Below, piece after piece: positions 10,644 to 21,436 of a DNA stretch of 64,000 nucleotides (within the stretch, counting starts at the first letter, position 1; each line of letters starts with the position of its first letter). Both the position numbers and the translations under genes were made by a program. The notes under the pieces are model-generated. The model ran no database searches and was not told the origin of the DNA. It saw nothing but the letters and a program-made list of their open reading frames with translations. Source of the stretch: Lachnospiraceae bacterium (GTDB lineage: Bacteria > Bacillota > Clostridia > Lachnospirales > Lachnospiraceae); the NCBI GenBank assembly GCA_029008875.1, contig JAQXJP010000035.1:310001-374000 (forward strand), written 5' to 3'.

Positions 10644-10735
10644 TTTTAGGATAAATCTATAACCATTTCAGCGCAAAAGCTACAGCCTTTTTAGGATAAA
10701 TCTGTAACCATTTCAGCGCAAAAGCTACAGCCTTT
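10644..10735. repeat. 45 bp direct tandem repeat, about 2 copies
   Basis: TTTTAGGATAAATCTRTAACCATTTCAGCGCAAAAGCTACAGCC, period 45. Confidence 0.9.
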
Positions 10736-10810
10736 TTTGAATAAAAATCTATGCAAGGACGCAAAAGAATGGGGCTGAAAATATGAAACCATATCCCCAC
10801 CCCCATTGCG

Positions 10811-12517
<1,707 letters not shown>

Positions 12518-12540
12518 TTATAGCATTACCTAAAATAAAA

Positions 12541-12592
12541 AAGAACCCTTGATTGTTTTTTCGGCGTTTCCGACAATTTCAAGAGTTCTTTC
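12541..12592 (-). terminator. Intrinsic terminator after hom
   Basis: GAAAGAACTCTTGAAATTGTCGG...CCGAAAAAACAATCAAGGGTTCTTTTTT on the minus strand. Confidence 0.7.
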
Positions 12593-12651
12593 TTGTGTAC
12601 TATTTTATCCCCGATAAATTCGATTTACCGGGAAATTTATTGCGTACCATT

Positions 12652-13845
12652 TTATCCCAGACGAATTCGGTTCACCATGACAATTTGCTGTGATTTTTTC
12701 TCGAATTCCTCCTCGGTCATGGTTCCGGTGGTAAAGGCAACGTCCCCGTCCACCACGGCATCCACATAAGCCACTTCACCAAACGCCGCTTCCACCGTTG
12801 CACGGTCGGAAGTGGTGCGCACAAAAAATGCATTTTTGCTTGCCTTGTAATCCACAAGCTCCATCTTCTCATTGACCCAGTCGATGTAGATGTTGGTGTG
12901 CTGATGCTTCACCATGTCCACAACATCCGCAACCACCGCACTTGCAGTGGGAAGTTTTCCTGCGCCGCTGCCGTAGAACATGGCATCGCCCAATACGTTT
13001 CCTTTAAGGAAAATTCCGTTGAACACTCCGTTCACTCCGCAGAGCGGATGTGTTGCCGGAAGAAGGAACGGTGCAACCATACAAGAGTAGGTATCCCCCA
13101 CCAGCTTGCTGGATGCAAGCAGCTTGATGGATCGGTTCATAGCCTTGGCATACTGGATGTCTGTGGCTGTAATTTTGGTGATACCCTCACAGTGGATATC
13201 CTCAAAGTCCACCTGCTTTCCGCACACCAGAGATGTCAGAATCGCAATCTTACGGCAGGGATCGTGTCCCTCGATGTCAGCGGTGGGGTCCTTCTCGGCG
13301 TATCCCTTGTTCTGTGCATCCTTCAGCACATCGTCAAAGTCTGCCCCCTCCTCCGTCATCTTGGTCAGCATATAGTTTGTGGTGCCGTTAAGGATACCGG
13401 TAATCTCAATAATTTCATCTCCTGTCAGACACTTATTCAGAGGGCGAATGATTGGAATCCCGCCGCCCACGCTGGCCTCGAACTGGAAATTCACGCCGTG
13501 ATCTCTGGCGATTTTGATCAGCTCTGCGCCCTTGGCTGCCACCAGGTTTTTGTTGGATGTTGCGACCTGCTTTCCAGCCTCTAACATGGCGCGGACAAAG
13601 GTATATGCAGGCTCAACACCTCCCATGGTCTCAACAACCACACCCACTTCAGGATCGTTCACGATGGTCTGGTAATCATGAACAATCTTGTCTTCCATGG
13701 GGTCTCCCGGGAAATCTCTCAAATCCAGGATATATTTTACTTCGACAGGTTCTCCTGCGCGCTTCGCAATCTTATCCCGATTAATCTTCAAAACTTCCAC
13801 TACTCCGGAACCGATTGTTCCGTATCCCATTACTGCAATCTTCAT
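12652..13845 (-). CDS. hom: Homoserine dehydrogenase
   Basis: GYGTIGSGVVE; TSNKNLVA; GILNGTTNYMLT. Confidence 0.97.
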   Translation of the reverse strand: MKIAVMGYGTIGSGVVEVLKINRDKIAKRAGEPVEVKYILDLRDFPGDPMEDKIVHDYQTIVNDPEVGVVVETMGGVEPAYTFVRAMLEAGKQVATSNKNLVAAKGAELIKIARDHGVNFQFEASVGGGIPIIRPLNKCLTGDEIIEITGILNGTTNYMLTKMTEEGADFDDVLKDAQNKGYAEKDPTADIEGHDPCRKIAILTSLVCGKQVDFEDIHCEGITKITATDIQYAKAMNRSIKLLASSKLVGDTYSCMVAPFLLPATHPLCGVNGVFNGIFLKGNVLGDAMFYGSGAGKLPTASAVVADVVDMVKHQHTNIYIDWVNEKMELVDYKASKNAFFVRTTSDRATVEAAFGEVAYVDAVVDGDVAFTTGTMTEEEFEKKSQQIVMVNRIRLG

Positions 13846-13849
13846 TTCT

Positions 13850-14293
13850 CTACTCCCTAGCTATAATTTTTGCATAATATATTCCACTTAATCGTTCAAT
13901 CGCATTAATCATTTCCGCAACCTCTCCCGTCGCCGGAAATACATCCACCGACAAAGTCAGGGACGCAATGCCATTTACCGGAATACTCTGATGAATTGTT
14001 AAGATATTAGCGTGAAATTCCGCTATCGTAGTCAATACGATGGATAAAATACCGGGCTCATCGTCCAACTGGATCACCAGTGTCACTGTCTTGCCCTTGG
14101 CATTCTCATGATAAGGAAAAATGTCATCCTTATACTTGTAAAAGGAACTGCGACTGATTCCAACCGCCTCGGTTGCATCCTGCACGGAATCCATCTTGCC
14201 GGAGTCGATGAGCCGCTTGGCTTCCACCACCTTCAGAAGCACTTCCGGAACCGCTTTTTCACGCAACACATAAAATGATGTCTCTTCTGCCAT
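13850..14293 (-). CDS. ACT domain-containing protein (PheB/UPF0735 family)
   Basis: MAEETSFYVLREKAVPEVLLKVVEAK...GILSIVLTTIAEFHANILTIHQSIPVNG. Confidence 0.9.
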   Translation of the reverse strand: MAEETSFYVLREKAVPEVLLKVVEAKRLIDSGKMDSVQDATEAVGISRSSFYKYKDDIFPYHENAKGKTVTLVIQLDDEPGILSIVLTTIAEFHANILTIHQSIPVNGIASLTLSVDVFPATGEVAEMINAIERLSGIYYAKIIARE

Positions 14294-14415
14294 AGGGATC
14301 CTCCCTCTGCAAAAATGTTTGTCTGTGGCTGACAAATGTTTTCGTATGGAAGAGTTTAGCACATCAACGCAACAAATGCAACCCATACCGCCGAACTTTC
14401 CTCCCTCCAATCCAA

Positions 14416-14874
14416 CCTCCTCTACCTGCTCTGCCCCCCTGCGCCGCCCCACCCTCTTTTCACCACTTTGCAGCATCTTTGTTTTCTAAGTGCAGCCAGT
14501 GCTTCTATTTTGCTGTCCGCCAACCTGTGAACAGCCCGAGTTGTTTTGTCCGGCTATGGCGGAGTAAGGCTTCGAACACTAACTGGCTCTAAGACGTACC
14601 CGGACGCTTTTTTTATGAAAATAACCGCGGCTGTGGAACTCCCTTCGGTCAGACAGTCCTCGCCGCGGTGGTATCAGCGTCCGGGCACGTCAAGAGCCAC
14701 TAAGTATTCTGCAGAAAAACTCCGTCATAGCCGAACAAAGCGCCTTGGGATGTCCACATCTTGGCGAACAGTAAAGGATAGAAGAAGCACTGGCAAACTG
14801 TCAGAAAACAGGATGCATGCAAACAGGTGAAAAGAGGGTGGGGCGGCGCAGGGGGCCAGAGCAGGTGGAGGAGG
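14416..14874. repeat. Foldback element copy A: 49 bp terminal inverted repeats (47/49) around a 361 bp core that is an imperfect palindrome
   Basis: Left arm 14416-14464 and right arm 14826-14874 complementary; centre near 14646 (CCGCGGC...GCCGCGG); a second copy lies inverted at 42.3-42.7 kb. Confidence 0.9.
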
Positions 14875-14892
14875 CCGGGACGTGCGCGAAAA

Positions 14893-14922
14893 AACAGGGG
14901 GCGCTTATGTCCCCCTGTCCCA
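14893..14922 (-). terminator. Terminator of the SPFH gene
   Basis: ACAGGGGGACATAAGCGCCCCCTGTTTTTT on the minus strand. Confidence 0.7.
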
Positions 14923-14956
14923 TTGCTCATTTATTGATTCAGCCACAGTCACCGAA

Positions 14957-16243
14957 CTATGCTCTCGGCTTGCCACAGTTGCTGCAGAACTTGCCGCTGT
15001 TCACGGTGCCGCATTCGCAGGTCCAGTCAGCTGCCGGTGCCGGCTTGCCGCACTCACTGCAGAACTTACCGGTATTCACGGTTCCGCACTCGCAGGTCCA
15101 TGTTCCGGCTTCTGCCGGCTTGGATTCTCCGCAGTTACTGCAGAATTTGCCGGTGTTCACGGTTCCGCACTTGCAGGTCCAACCTGCTGCCCCTGCCGTA
15201 GCAGCTCCTGCCACTACCGCTCCTGCCGCAGGTGCCTGTGCTGCCTGAGCAGCCTGCTGTGCCTGAACGTTCTGTCCCATCTGGTTCAGACTTCCCATCA
15301 TGTTGCCCATGGCGCCAACGCCCATTCCAACACCCATGAATCCGGTCATTGCACCGGCAGAGTTGGAGCCTGCTGCCTTAACACCTTCAGACATATTCTT
15401 AACCATATATCCCTGAGCAACACCCGGATCGGAAAGCATTGCGCCCTCGTTTCTGGTATTGATAAGCTCCTGTGACTTCTCGTCGTAGGACGGGATGACA
15501 CCAACTGCCTGGATTTCCATACCACGCATCTGGTTCCATTCCTCATCCAGGGTATGAGCCATGTACTGTCCAACCTCACGAGCCTTGCTGCTGAGGAAGG
15601 AAATGCGAAGTCCGTCCGCAGACATCTGGTTGATGGTTGACTGCAATGCCTCCAGGAATTCGGTAGAGTACTGCTCGTTAATGTCAGTGAAATCTACATG
15701 ATCCGCATTCTTCGGAATTGCCTCCGCATAGAACTGAAGCGGGTTTACAATCTTGACAGAGTAGGTTCCGTGTACGCGGATAAACAACTCTGCATTGTAG
15801 AATGTATCAAAATAGTTGATTGGATTGCGGGTGCCAAACTTGATTCCCTTAATCTCCTGCAGATTAATGAAAAACACCTTCTGCTTGGTCGGTGTCTGAC
15901 CGCCGAAGCCGATACGTCCCCAAGCGTCCTTCAGGGTGTCACCAAACTGACCGTTAAAGAGGGATGGGAGGGATGAATTATCCACCTTGTAATATCCCGG
16001 TTCCGCGGTGTAGTCCACAACCTTGCCACCGTCCACAAGCATCATGAACTGATTGTCATATACGTGAATGATGGAACCGTTGCTGACGGTGTCAACCGTT
16101 CCCTTTGTATTCTGTCCACGGCGAATCATAACACCCTGTGCAAAGACTGTCTGATCCCCCATATTGTCAGCTTCAATAACCTCTTTCCAAGAATCAGCCA
16201 GTGTTCCGCTGATACCTTGCCCAATTGCCTTAATAATTCCCAT
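14957..16243 (-). CDS. SPFH-domain protein (YdjI-like) with three C-terminal zinc ribbons
   Basis: SPFH sequence; triple WTCxCGTVNTGKFCSNCG repeat at the C-terminus. Confidence 0.85.
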   Translation of the reverse strand: MGIIKAIGQGISGTLADSWKEVIEADNMGDQTVFAQGVMIRRGQNTKGTVDTVSNGSIIHVYDNQFMMLVDGGKVVDYTAEPGYYKVDNSSLPSLFNGQFGDTLKDAWGRIGFGGQTPTKQKVFFINLQEIKGIKFGTRNPINYFDTFYNAELFIRVHGTYSVKIVNPLQFYAEAIPKNADHVDFTDINEQYSTEFLEALQSTINQMSADGLRISFLSSKAREVGQYMAHTLDEEWNQMRGMEIQAVGVIPSYDEKSQELINTRNEGAMLSDPGVAQGYMVKNMSEGVKAAGSNSAGAMTGFMGVGMGVGAMGNMMGSLNQMGQNVQAQQAAQAAQAPAAGAVVAGAATAGAAGWTCKCGTVNTGKFCSNCGESKPAEAGTWTCECGTVNTGKFCSECGKPAPAADWTCECGTVNSGKFCSNCGKPRA

Positions 16244-16295
16244 AAGTATCCTCCCTATGTATGAAATCTACTGTTTTTCGCGCTTTTTGCACGGT

Positions 16296-17084
16296 CTACA
16301 TATGATTATAATCTACTTCATAAAATTTGTGAAGAGACCAAACCTTAATATTTAGTGGTACAATTCCTGAACCACAGAACTCACAATACATGTTTCCGAT
16401 GGTTTTTACCGGTGCTCCGCAATGGGGACATATGGTTCCCATCGCATTGTCAAACTCCACCGCATCCGCATCCTGGATGTAAATCAATTCAATATTGTAT
16501 TTTGTCTGGGTCTTGCGTTCCTTGGTCCCTGCTATGACTTTTCCATTCTGCTCCCTGTAAAAGTCATAGCCCACGGAGCTTTGTATGGTAATCATACATT
16601 TTCCACCGGCATGGCGGTAGTTTGCAATTTCCGTCCGGTGAATCTGGATATTTCCGTAATACTCCTCAATCTGGGCTTCACGGTTGTCGTCGATTCTTGT
16701 CTGAATCTGCTGCCGCACATCCTCCGACGCGTCGGGAGTCAGTTTTCCCAAATCCTCCGTCCCGATTGCAATCAGGGCAGAGGTCAACATATTCTCCGCT
16801 TTGTGACGGAATTCATCCCAGTTGAAATCCGGAAAATCCCGGCGAATCTGGGGTTCCATCAGGGTGGTCATCCCGTTTACGGATTTGGGGGTCTCCGCCA
16901 GCACGTCGGCCTGATTGCGGATTCCCTCCACCAGATCCGAGGTCCCGAACATGGCTCTGGAGATGGAGCGCACCTTGTTTCGCGCCACATTGATTCCATA
17001 TGCCGCTGCCCCTGCGACCCCGAGGATCACAACCGCAAGCACAATCAATCCGATTCCTGTCATATTGCTACTCAACGTCGTCAC
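16296..17084 (-). CDS. Membrane-anchored Tim44-like/zinc-ribbon protein
   Basis: N-terminal TM, Tim44-like middle, CPHCGAP...CEFCGSG ribbon. Confidence 0.65.
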   Translation of the reverse strand: MTTLSSNMTGIGLIVLAVVILGVAGAAAYGINVARNKVRSISRAMFGTSDLVEGIRNQADVLAETPKSVNGMTTLMEPQIRRDFPDFNWDEFRHKAENMLTSALIAIGTEDLGKLTPDASEDVRQQIQTRIDDNREAQIEEYYGNIQIHRTEIANYRHAGGKCMITIQSSVGYDFYREQNGKVIAGTKERKTQTKYNIELIYIQDADAVEFDNAMGTICPHCGAPVKTIGNMYCEFCGSGIVPLNIKVWSLHKFYEVDYNHM

Positions 17085-18208
17085 CTCCCATGTTATCCGG
17101 ACAGCCCAGAGATAGCCACTTCAGGTATCCATTGATAAAACAGTCGATGTCGCCATCCATCACCGCATCCACATTGCCGGATTCCACACCGCTTCGGCGG
17201 TCCTTCACCATAGTGTACGGTTGCATGACATAGGAGCGAATCTGGTTGCCCCAGCCAATCTCCGTAACCTCGCCGCGGATACCGGCCGCCTTGGCAGCAT
17301 TTTCCTCCTGCTTCAGCAAGAACAGCTTTGCCTTGAGCATCTGCATGGCTTTATCTTTGTTCATATGCTGGGAGCGCTCATTCTGACACTGCACCACGAT
17401 TCCGCTGGGGAAGTGGGTGATTCGGATTGCGGAGGAAGTCTTGTTGATATGCTGTCCCCCGGCTCCGCTGGAGCGGTAGGTATCAATACGGATATCCTCG
17501 TCCCGAATCTCAATATCCACATCCTCCTCAATGTCCGGCATCACATCGCAGGAGACGAAGGAGGTCTGTCTCTTGCCGTTCGCGTTGAAAGGCGAGATGC
17601 GCACCAACCGGTGCACTCCTTTTTCCGACTTTAGATAGCCGTACGCGTTTTCCCCGTTGACCTGAAAAGTGATGGACTTGATTCCCGCTTCGTCCCCGTC
17701 CAGAGAATCTAGCACCTCAAGGGTAAAGCCCTTCTTGTCCGCCCATCTGGAATACATGCGGAAAAGCATCTGCGCCCAATCGCAGGACTCGGTTCCCCCC
17801 GCCCCCGCATGCAGGGACACGATGGCATTATCCTTGTCGTACTCGCCGGACAGCAGGGTTTTCATACGGATGCTGTCGTAGGTGGAAGTAAACTCTACAA
17901 GCATCTCCCCGATTTCCGGGATCAGCGACTCATCGTTCTCTTCGTACCCAATCTCAATCATGGTGAGAATGTCGTCATATTGCTGCTCTAATGAAGCATA
18001 TGTGGCCACATCGTCTTTCATGCTTTTTAATTCTTTCATCTTGGCCTGAGAGGTAGCCGGATCGTTCCAAAAATTGGCATCCTCCATCTCCCGCTCGAGT
18101 TCCTGGATTTTTTGTTCTTTGCTTACCAGGTCAAAGTGAATCCCTCACTTCCTGCAGCGGGGTCTTGTAAGTCAAGAGCTCACTTTTATAGTTATCAAGT
18201 TCTACCAC
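17068..18208 (-). CDS. prfB: Peptide chain release factor 2, with +1 programmed frameshift at TGA 18131-18133
   Basis: GTG start at 18208 after AGAGGTG; 25 codons to CTT TGA C preceded by AGGGA; +1 frame joins DLVSKEQKIQELEREMEDANFW...; GGQ present. Confidence 0.95.
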
Positions 18209-18292
18209 AGAAATCACCTCTTTCTCATTATATATTATAAAAATATTGTATCCGCAAATGCGACACTTTCCAATTAGCAATTATTCCCGTAC

Positions 18293-19777
18293 TTATTCGG
18301 ACAGCATCTTGATTGCTTCCTGAAGCTGATTGTCATACTGCTTCTCATAGGTTCCGTCCTCCGGTCCCATAAATTCGTACTCCAGCTCCACATCCGGCTC
18401 AATTCCGGTTCCGTGAATATTCACCCCGTTGGGGGTAAAATACTTGGCGGTTGTCACTTTCAGAGCATCTCCGTCCTGGAGAGGGTAAATCGTCTGAACG
18501 ATTCCTTTTCCGAATGTGGTGGTACCAAGCAGGGTACCATACTGATAATCCTTGATTGCCCCGGCAAAAATTTCGGAGGCGCTAGCGCTGTTGCCGTTCA
18601 CGAGAACCACCATGGGGTAATCGATGCAGCTTGCATCCGAGGTCAGGGTGCTGCGATTTCCATACTTATCCTCGGTATACACCAGTGTCCCTTCAGGGAG
18701 GATGGTATCAAGCACATCCGCCACGGAACTCAACAGCCCACCGGGATTATCCCTGACGTCGATAATCAGGGATTCCATTCCCTGCTGCTCCAAATCCGCC
18801 AAAATCGCATCAAATTGTGCCGATGTGTTGGTCTGCCACTCACTGATTTGGATATAACCGATTTTTCCATCCAACATCTCCCCCACAACACTGGGAAGCT
18901 GCACATTGCGGCGCTCCACATCAAGGGTCAATTCCACCCCTTCCGACGGGCGATAGATTTCCAGCCGAACGACGGTTCCCTCCTCGCCACGGATCAACTG
19001 CACCAGCTGAGTCACCTCCATGCTGGTGGCATCCGTGCCGTCCACACTGACGATCACATCATCCTTGCGAAGTCCCGACTCCTCCGCCGGAGTTCCCTCA
19101 TACACCTTGGAGATGGTGACCTCCATGGTCTTGGGGTCCTGGGTTAATCCCGCACCGATTCCGTAGTAGGTTCCGGTTGTGGATACCTGAAGGCCTTCAT
19201 ATTCCTCCGGGGTGTAGTAGACCGTGTAGGGATCTCCCAATCCGGCCACCATGCCGTCCAGCAGTGAGTTTCTCACTTCATCCATATCATACTCATCGTA
19301 ATAGTACACATCCAGATACTGGGACAGCTCATCGATCTTAGCCGCTGTCTCATCATCAATCACATTCTGGTCCGCCACCGTCTCGGCTCCATGGCCTCCA
19401 AACACCAAATAGCCACCGGAGATGGAGGTGTAGACATTAACCACGATCACAAAAAGTAAAACACAGCCCACGATTCCGGACAAGATTCCAACTCCAATTC
19501 CGGCGCCGAAACCGGCCTTCTTTTTCCCTTGGGCCGGCTGCACATACTGTGTTGTCTGGCCGTACTGCACTCCCTGACCATACTGCGGCCCCTGCCCGCA
19601 CTGGGATGCCTGACCATATTGGGGTGCCTGACCGTACTGCGGCGCCTGACCATACTGGGGTGCCTGACCATACTGCGGTGCCTGACTATATTGCTGTCCC
19701 TGTCCGTATTGCGGACCCTGTCCATATTGCTGTCCCTGTCCGTACTGGGAACCCTGCTGCCAATTATTCTGATCCAT
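18293..19777 (-). CDS. S41 family C-terminal processing peptidase with Gln/Tyr-rich repeat N-terminus
   Basis: TM, PDZ, NGNSASASEIFAGAIKD; N-terminal (PQYGQA)n. Confidence 0.93.
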   Translation of the reverse strand: MDQNNWQQGSQYGQGQQYGQGPQYGQGQQYSQAPQYGQAPQYGQAPQYGQAPQYGQASQCGQGPQYGQGVQYGQTTQYVQPAQGKKKAGFGAGIGVGILSGIVGCVLLFVIVVNVYTSISGGYLVFGGHGAETVADQNVIDDETAAKIDELSQYLDVYYYDEYDMDEVRNSLLDGMVAGLGDPYTVYYTPEEYEGLQVSTTGTYYGIGAGLTQDPKTMEVTISKVYEGTPAEESGLRKDDVIVSVDGTDATSMEVTQLVQLIRGEEGTVVRLEIYRPSEGVELTLDVERRNVQLPSVVGEMLDGKIGYIQISEWQTNTSAQFDAILADLEQQGMESLIIDVRDNPGGLLSSVADVLDTILPEGTLVYTEDKYGNRSTLTSDASCIDYPMVVLVNGNSASASEIFAGAIKDYQYGTLLGTTTFGKGIVQTIYPLQDGDALKVTTAKYFTPNGVNIHGTGIEPDVELEYEFMGPEDGTYEKQYDNQLQEAIKMLSE

Positions 19778-19843
19778 ATGTATACCCTTCTTTCTAAAAA
19801 AGTCATGCTTTTGGTTATGTTCCCAAAAGCATGACCAATATTA

Positions 19844-20752
19844 CTACTTTCTCAAATGTTTTCTCACAGACACTGCACTTCCCACAAAGCCAATTCCGAT
19901 TCCGAGAATCAGAGCCACCGGAAGCAGATTCTTGAACAACACGTTGGTATCCAAGAACACCAGCACACTGCTCACAAACTGGAACTTGCCCGCGATATAC
20001 CCAGTGATCTGACCATATAAGAAGTATAGCAGAACAAGCGGAATTGCCGCACCGAACAGTCCGATTGCCATTCCCTCTACCACAAAGGGGGCTCTGACCA
20101 GATAATCCGTTGCGCCAATCAATTTCATGATATAGATTTCTTCCCGTCTCGCATTGACACCCACCGCTACCGTGGTGCTGATCAAAAAGACTGCGACGCA
20201 GAGCAGGATTAAGATAATTCCTGCGGACACATAGCCCACCAGACGGTTAAAATCTGTCAACATATTGGCCACGGTCTGTGACTGTTTTACGGAGCGCACT
20301 CCATCCGTGTTCTCCAGGTAGGTCACCAGCGCCTCCTGCATGGACACGTCGTTAAGGTATATCTCAAAATGTTCGGAGTTGGCCACCGGGTTATCCGACT
20401 CGAAAGCAGCTGCCAGGTCCTCTCTTCCCTCGAAGTAGGTCTCCTTCACTTCATCCCACGCTTCATCGGCAGATACATACACGCACTTGGACACCTCCAC
20501 GCGCTTGATAATATCCTGTCCGATAGCCTCAATCTCCGACTCCGATATTCCCTCATCAAAAAACACAATCACCGCAACACTCTCCTCAACAACACGCACC
20601 ATGTTGTTGAAGTTGGCCACAATGATATAGAACAAACCGAACATAAATATGCAGGCGGACATGGTGGCGATGGATGCCAGGGAAAACATCTTGTTGCGTC
20701 CGATATTTTTGATTCCCTGTTGAATCGTATAGAAAAAAGTATTAATCCTCAT
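19844..20752 (-). CDS. ftsX: Cell division protein FtsX
   Basis: Four TM ABC permease; overlaps ftsE. Confidence 0.93.
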   Translation of the reverse strand: MRINTFFYTIQQGIKNIGRNKMFSLASIATMSACIFMFGLFYIIVANFNNMVRVVEESVAVIVFFDEGISESEIEAIGQDIIKRVEVSKCVYVSADEAWDEVKETYFEGREDLAAAFESDNPVANSEHFEIYLNDVSMQEALVTYLENTDGVRSVKQSQTVANMLTDFNRLVGYVSAGIILILLCVAVFLISTTVAVGVNARREEIYIMKLIGATDYLVRAPFVVEGMAIGLFGAAIPLVLLYFLYGQITGYIAGKFQFVSSVLVFLDTNVLFKNLLPVALILGIGIGFVGSAVSVRKHLRK

Positions 20753-21425
20753 CGCTGTCACCCTGCTTGCTGTCGCTTGCGACAACACCTTTCTGGATTG
20801 TAATCACGCGCTTTTTCATCGCTTTCACAATCTCCATATTGTGTGTTACAACGATTACGGTTGTACCCTTCTTGTTAATCTCCTCCAACAATTTCATGGT
20901 GTCCCATGCATTGTTGACATCCAAGTTACCCGTGGGCTCGTCGGCCAGCAAAATGCTGGGTTCGTTGATGAGCGCCCTGGCGATTGCCACACGCTGCTGT
21001 TCTCCTCCGGACAACTGGCGGGGCTTCTGCTTATATTTTGCTGCAAGACCCACCATGGACAACATCTTCGGAACCTTTTTCTTGATCTCCTTCGTGGGCT
21101 CACCGATTACTTTTTGTGCAAACGCTATGTTTTCATAGACATTTCTATCCTCGAGCAAACGGAAATCCTGAAATACGACTCCGATTTTGCGTCGATATTT
21201 CGGGATTTTCCTGTGTCTGAGTTTGCCCAGATCGATATTATCAACTACGATTCTTCCTTCCGTCGGGTTGAGTTCCTTGAGCAACAACTTAATCAATGTT
21301 GACTTTCCGGAACCACTGTCCCCGACAATAAAAACAAATTCTCCATCCTCGATTGTGAGGTTCACGTCATTCAGCGCAGGGATTCCTGCCGAATATGATT
21401 TACTGATATGTTCCAGTGTAATCAT
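20742..21425 (-). CDS. ftsE: Cell division ATP-binding protein FtsE
   Basis: Walker A GDSGSGKST; LSGGEQQRVAIARAL. Confidence 0.95.
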   Translation of the reverse strand: MITLEHISKSYSAGIPALNDVNLTIEDGEFVFIVGDSGSGKSTLIKLLLKELNPTEGRIVVDNIDLGKLRHRKIPKYRRKIGVVFQDFRLLEDRNVYENIAFAQKVIGEPTKEIKKKVPKMLSMVGLAAKYKQKPRQLSGGEQQRVAIARALINEPSILLADEPTGNLDVNNAWDTMKLLEEINKKGTTVIVVTHNMEIVKAMKKRVITIQKGVVASDSKQGDSDED

Positions 21426-21436
21426 TTAACATCTCC

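Noticed and set aside
10131-10735. CRISPR array
   Set aside because: Units are contiguous tandem repeats of different lengths without unique spacers, and no cas genes are present
14546-14830. ORFs on both strands inside the foldback element (94 aa plus and 76 aa minus)
   Set aside because: Composition is not protein-like, ORFs cross the palindrome, and the indel between copies breaks the frame
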